Shown here: positions 5,050-5,375 of the stretch, in pieces | Layout: the number at the start of each line of letters is the position of its first letter | How positions within the stretch are numbered: position 1 is the first letter of the stretch | NCBI GenBank assembly: GCA_002292855.1 | Contig: DBBY01000036.1 | Location: forward strand, 1 to 5,375 | Direction of reading: 5' to 3' | Length of the DNA stretch: 5,375 bases | From: Flavobacteriales bacterium UBA972 | GTDB lineage: Bacteria; Bacteroidota; Bacteroidia; Flavobacteriales; Schleiferiaceae | The notes under the pieces: generated by a model | What the model was told of the DNA's origin: nothing | Database searches by the model: none | The model's input: the letters and a program-made list of their open reading frames with translations, nothing else | Translations under genes and position numbers: made by a program

Positions 5050-5375
5050 ATGGAACTTTCCGGAACCATTAAAAAGCTTTTTGAGACCCAGCAGGTCAGC
5101 CCAACTTTTCGCAAGCGCGAGGTAGTAATTGAAACCGACGAGAATTACCCGCAGGTAATTATGTGTGAATTCACCCAAGATCGTGCAGACATTCCATCTC
5201 GGTACAACGAGGGCGATAAAGTGACCGTCTCGATTAACATTCGCGGCCGCGAGTGGACCAACCGCGAGGGCGAAACCCGCTACTTCGTGAGCATCCAGGG
5301 ATGGCGCATGGCCCCATGGGACGGCACCAGTGCCGAACCCACTAGCGCACCCCGCTCTGACCGCGACGACCGCGG
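5050..5375 (+). CDS. DUF3127 family protein (probable OB-fold, possibly nucleic-acid binding; 3' end outside window)
   Basis: The frame is open from ATG 5050 to the window edge, 108 codons plus two bases. The N-terminal part matches what I recall of DUF3127, a small family found mainly in Bacteroidota: MELSGTIKKLFETQ at the start, FRKREVVIETDENYPQ (20-35), EGDKVTVSINIRGREW (54-69), and GETRYFVSIQGWRM (74-87). The pattern of short strands with conserved aromatic and basic residues suggests an OB-fold like that of single-stranded DNA-binding proteins, but binding has not been shown to my knowledge. After about residue 88 the sequence changes to a Ser/Pro/Asp/Arg-rich tail (GTSAEPTSAPRSDRDDR) that is still open at the edge, resembling the disordered tails of SSB-type proteins. 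It lies 29 bases after the flavin reductase gene in the same direction. A TAATTTTT (5032-5039) just upstream is a poor promoter match. Confidence 0.85.
   Translation, partial: MELSGTIKKLFETQQVSPTFRKREVVIETDENYPQVIMCEFTQDRADIPSRYNEGDKVTVSINIRGREWTNREGETRYFVSIQGWRMAPWDGTSAEPTSAPRSDRDDR

Overview
The window looks like chromosomal DNA from a member of the Bacteroidota, possibly Flavobacteriales-like. The evidence is: exact TAnnTTTG promoter -7 boxes ahead of several transcription units; a DUF3127-family protein, which is largely a Bacteroidota family; a Bacteroidota-style trigger factor start (IPGFRPG); Bacteroidota-type envelope proteins whose signal peptides cleave just before Gln; and no strong Shine-Dalgarno sequences. 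Base composition looks near half G+C by eye, which is on the high side for Flavobacteriia, so I do not commit below phylum.

Layout. Positions 1-634 (minus) are the first 211 codons of trigger factor; its 3' end lies outside the window. It is divergent from 702-1799 (plus), a secreted predicted outer-membrane beta-barrel with a heptad coiled coil and a C-terminal SPOR domain. A bidirectional terminator (1819-1848) separates that gene from a convergent tandem tRNA pair on the minus strand, Thr(CGU) then Leu(CAG). Next come two further plus-strand envelope genes: 2110-2760, an unrecognised small beta-barrel-like protein, and 2873-3853, a beta-barrel plus OmpA-like peptidoglycan-binding protein. 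A second bidirectional terminator (3876-3906) separates the OmpA gene from a convergent tRNA-Leu(UAG). Then come 4097-5020 (plus), a flavin reductase family split-barrel protein, and from 5050 (plus) a DUF3127 protein that runs off the window end.

How it fits together. The core is an envelope block of three exported beta-barrel-like proteins. Two carry C-terminal peptidoglycan-binding modules of different types: SPOR, which binds glycan lacking stem peptides, and OmpA-C, which binds the diaminopimelate of stem peptides. Their role is probably structural tethering of the outer membrane to the wall. The tRNAs, trigger factor, flavin reductase and DUF3127 protein are housekeeping neighbours, and the short units, divergent promoters and bidirectional terminators suggest mostly independent transcription.

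I see no mobile element, CRISPR array, phage gene or defence system. The most interesting points are the barrel-coiled coil-SPOR architecture, a probable leaderless flavin reductase mRNA, identical promoter geometry at both tRNA units, and the repeated tRNA-Leu / bidirectional terminator / convergent envelope gene arrangement.
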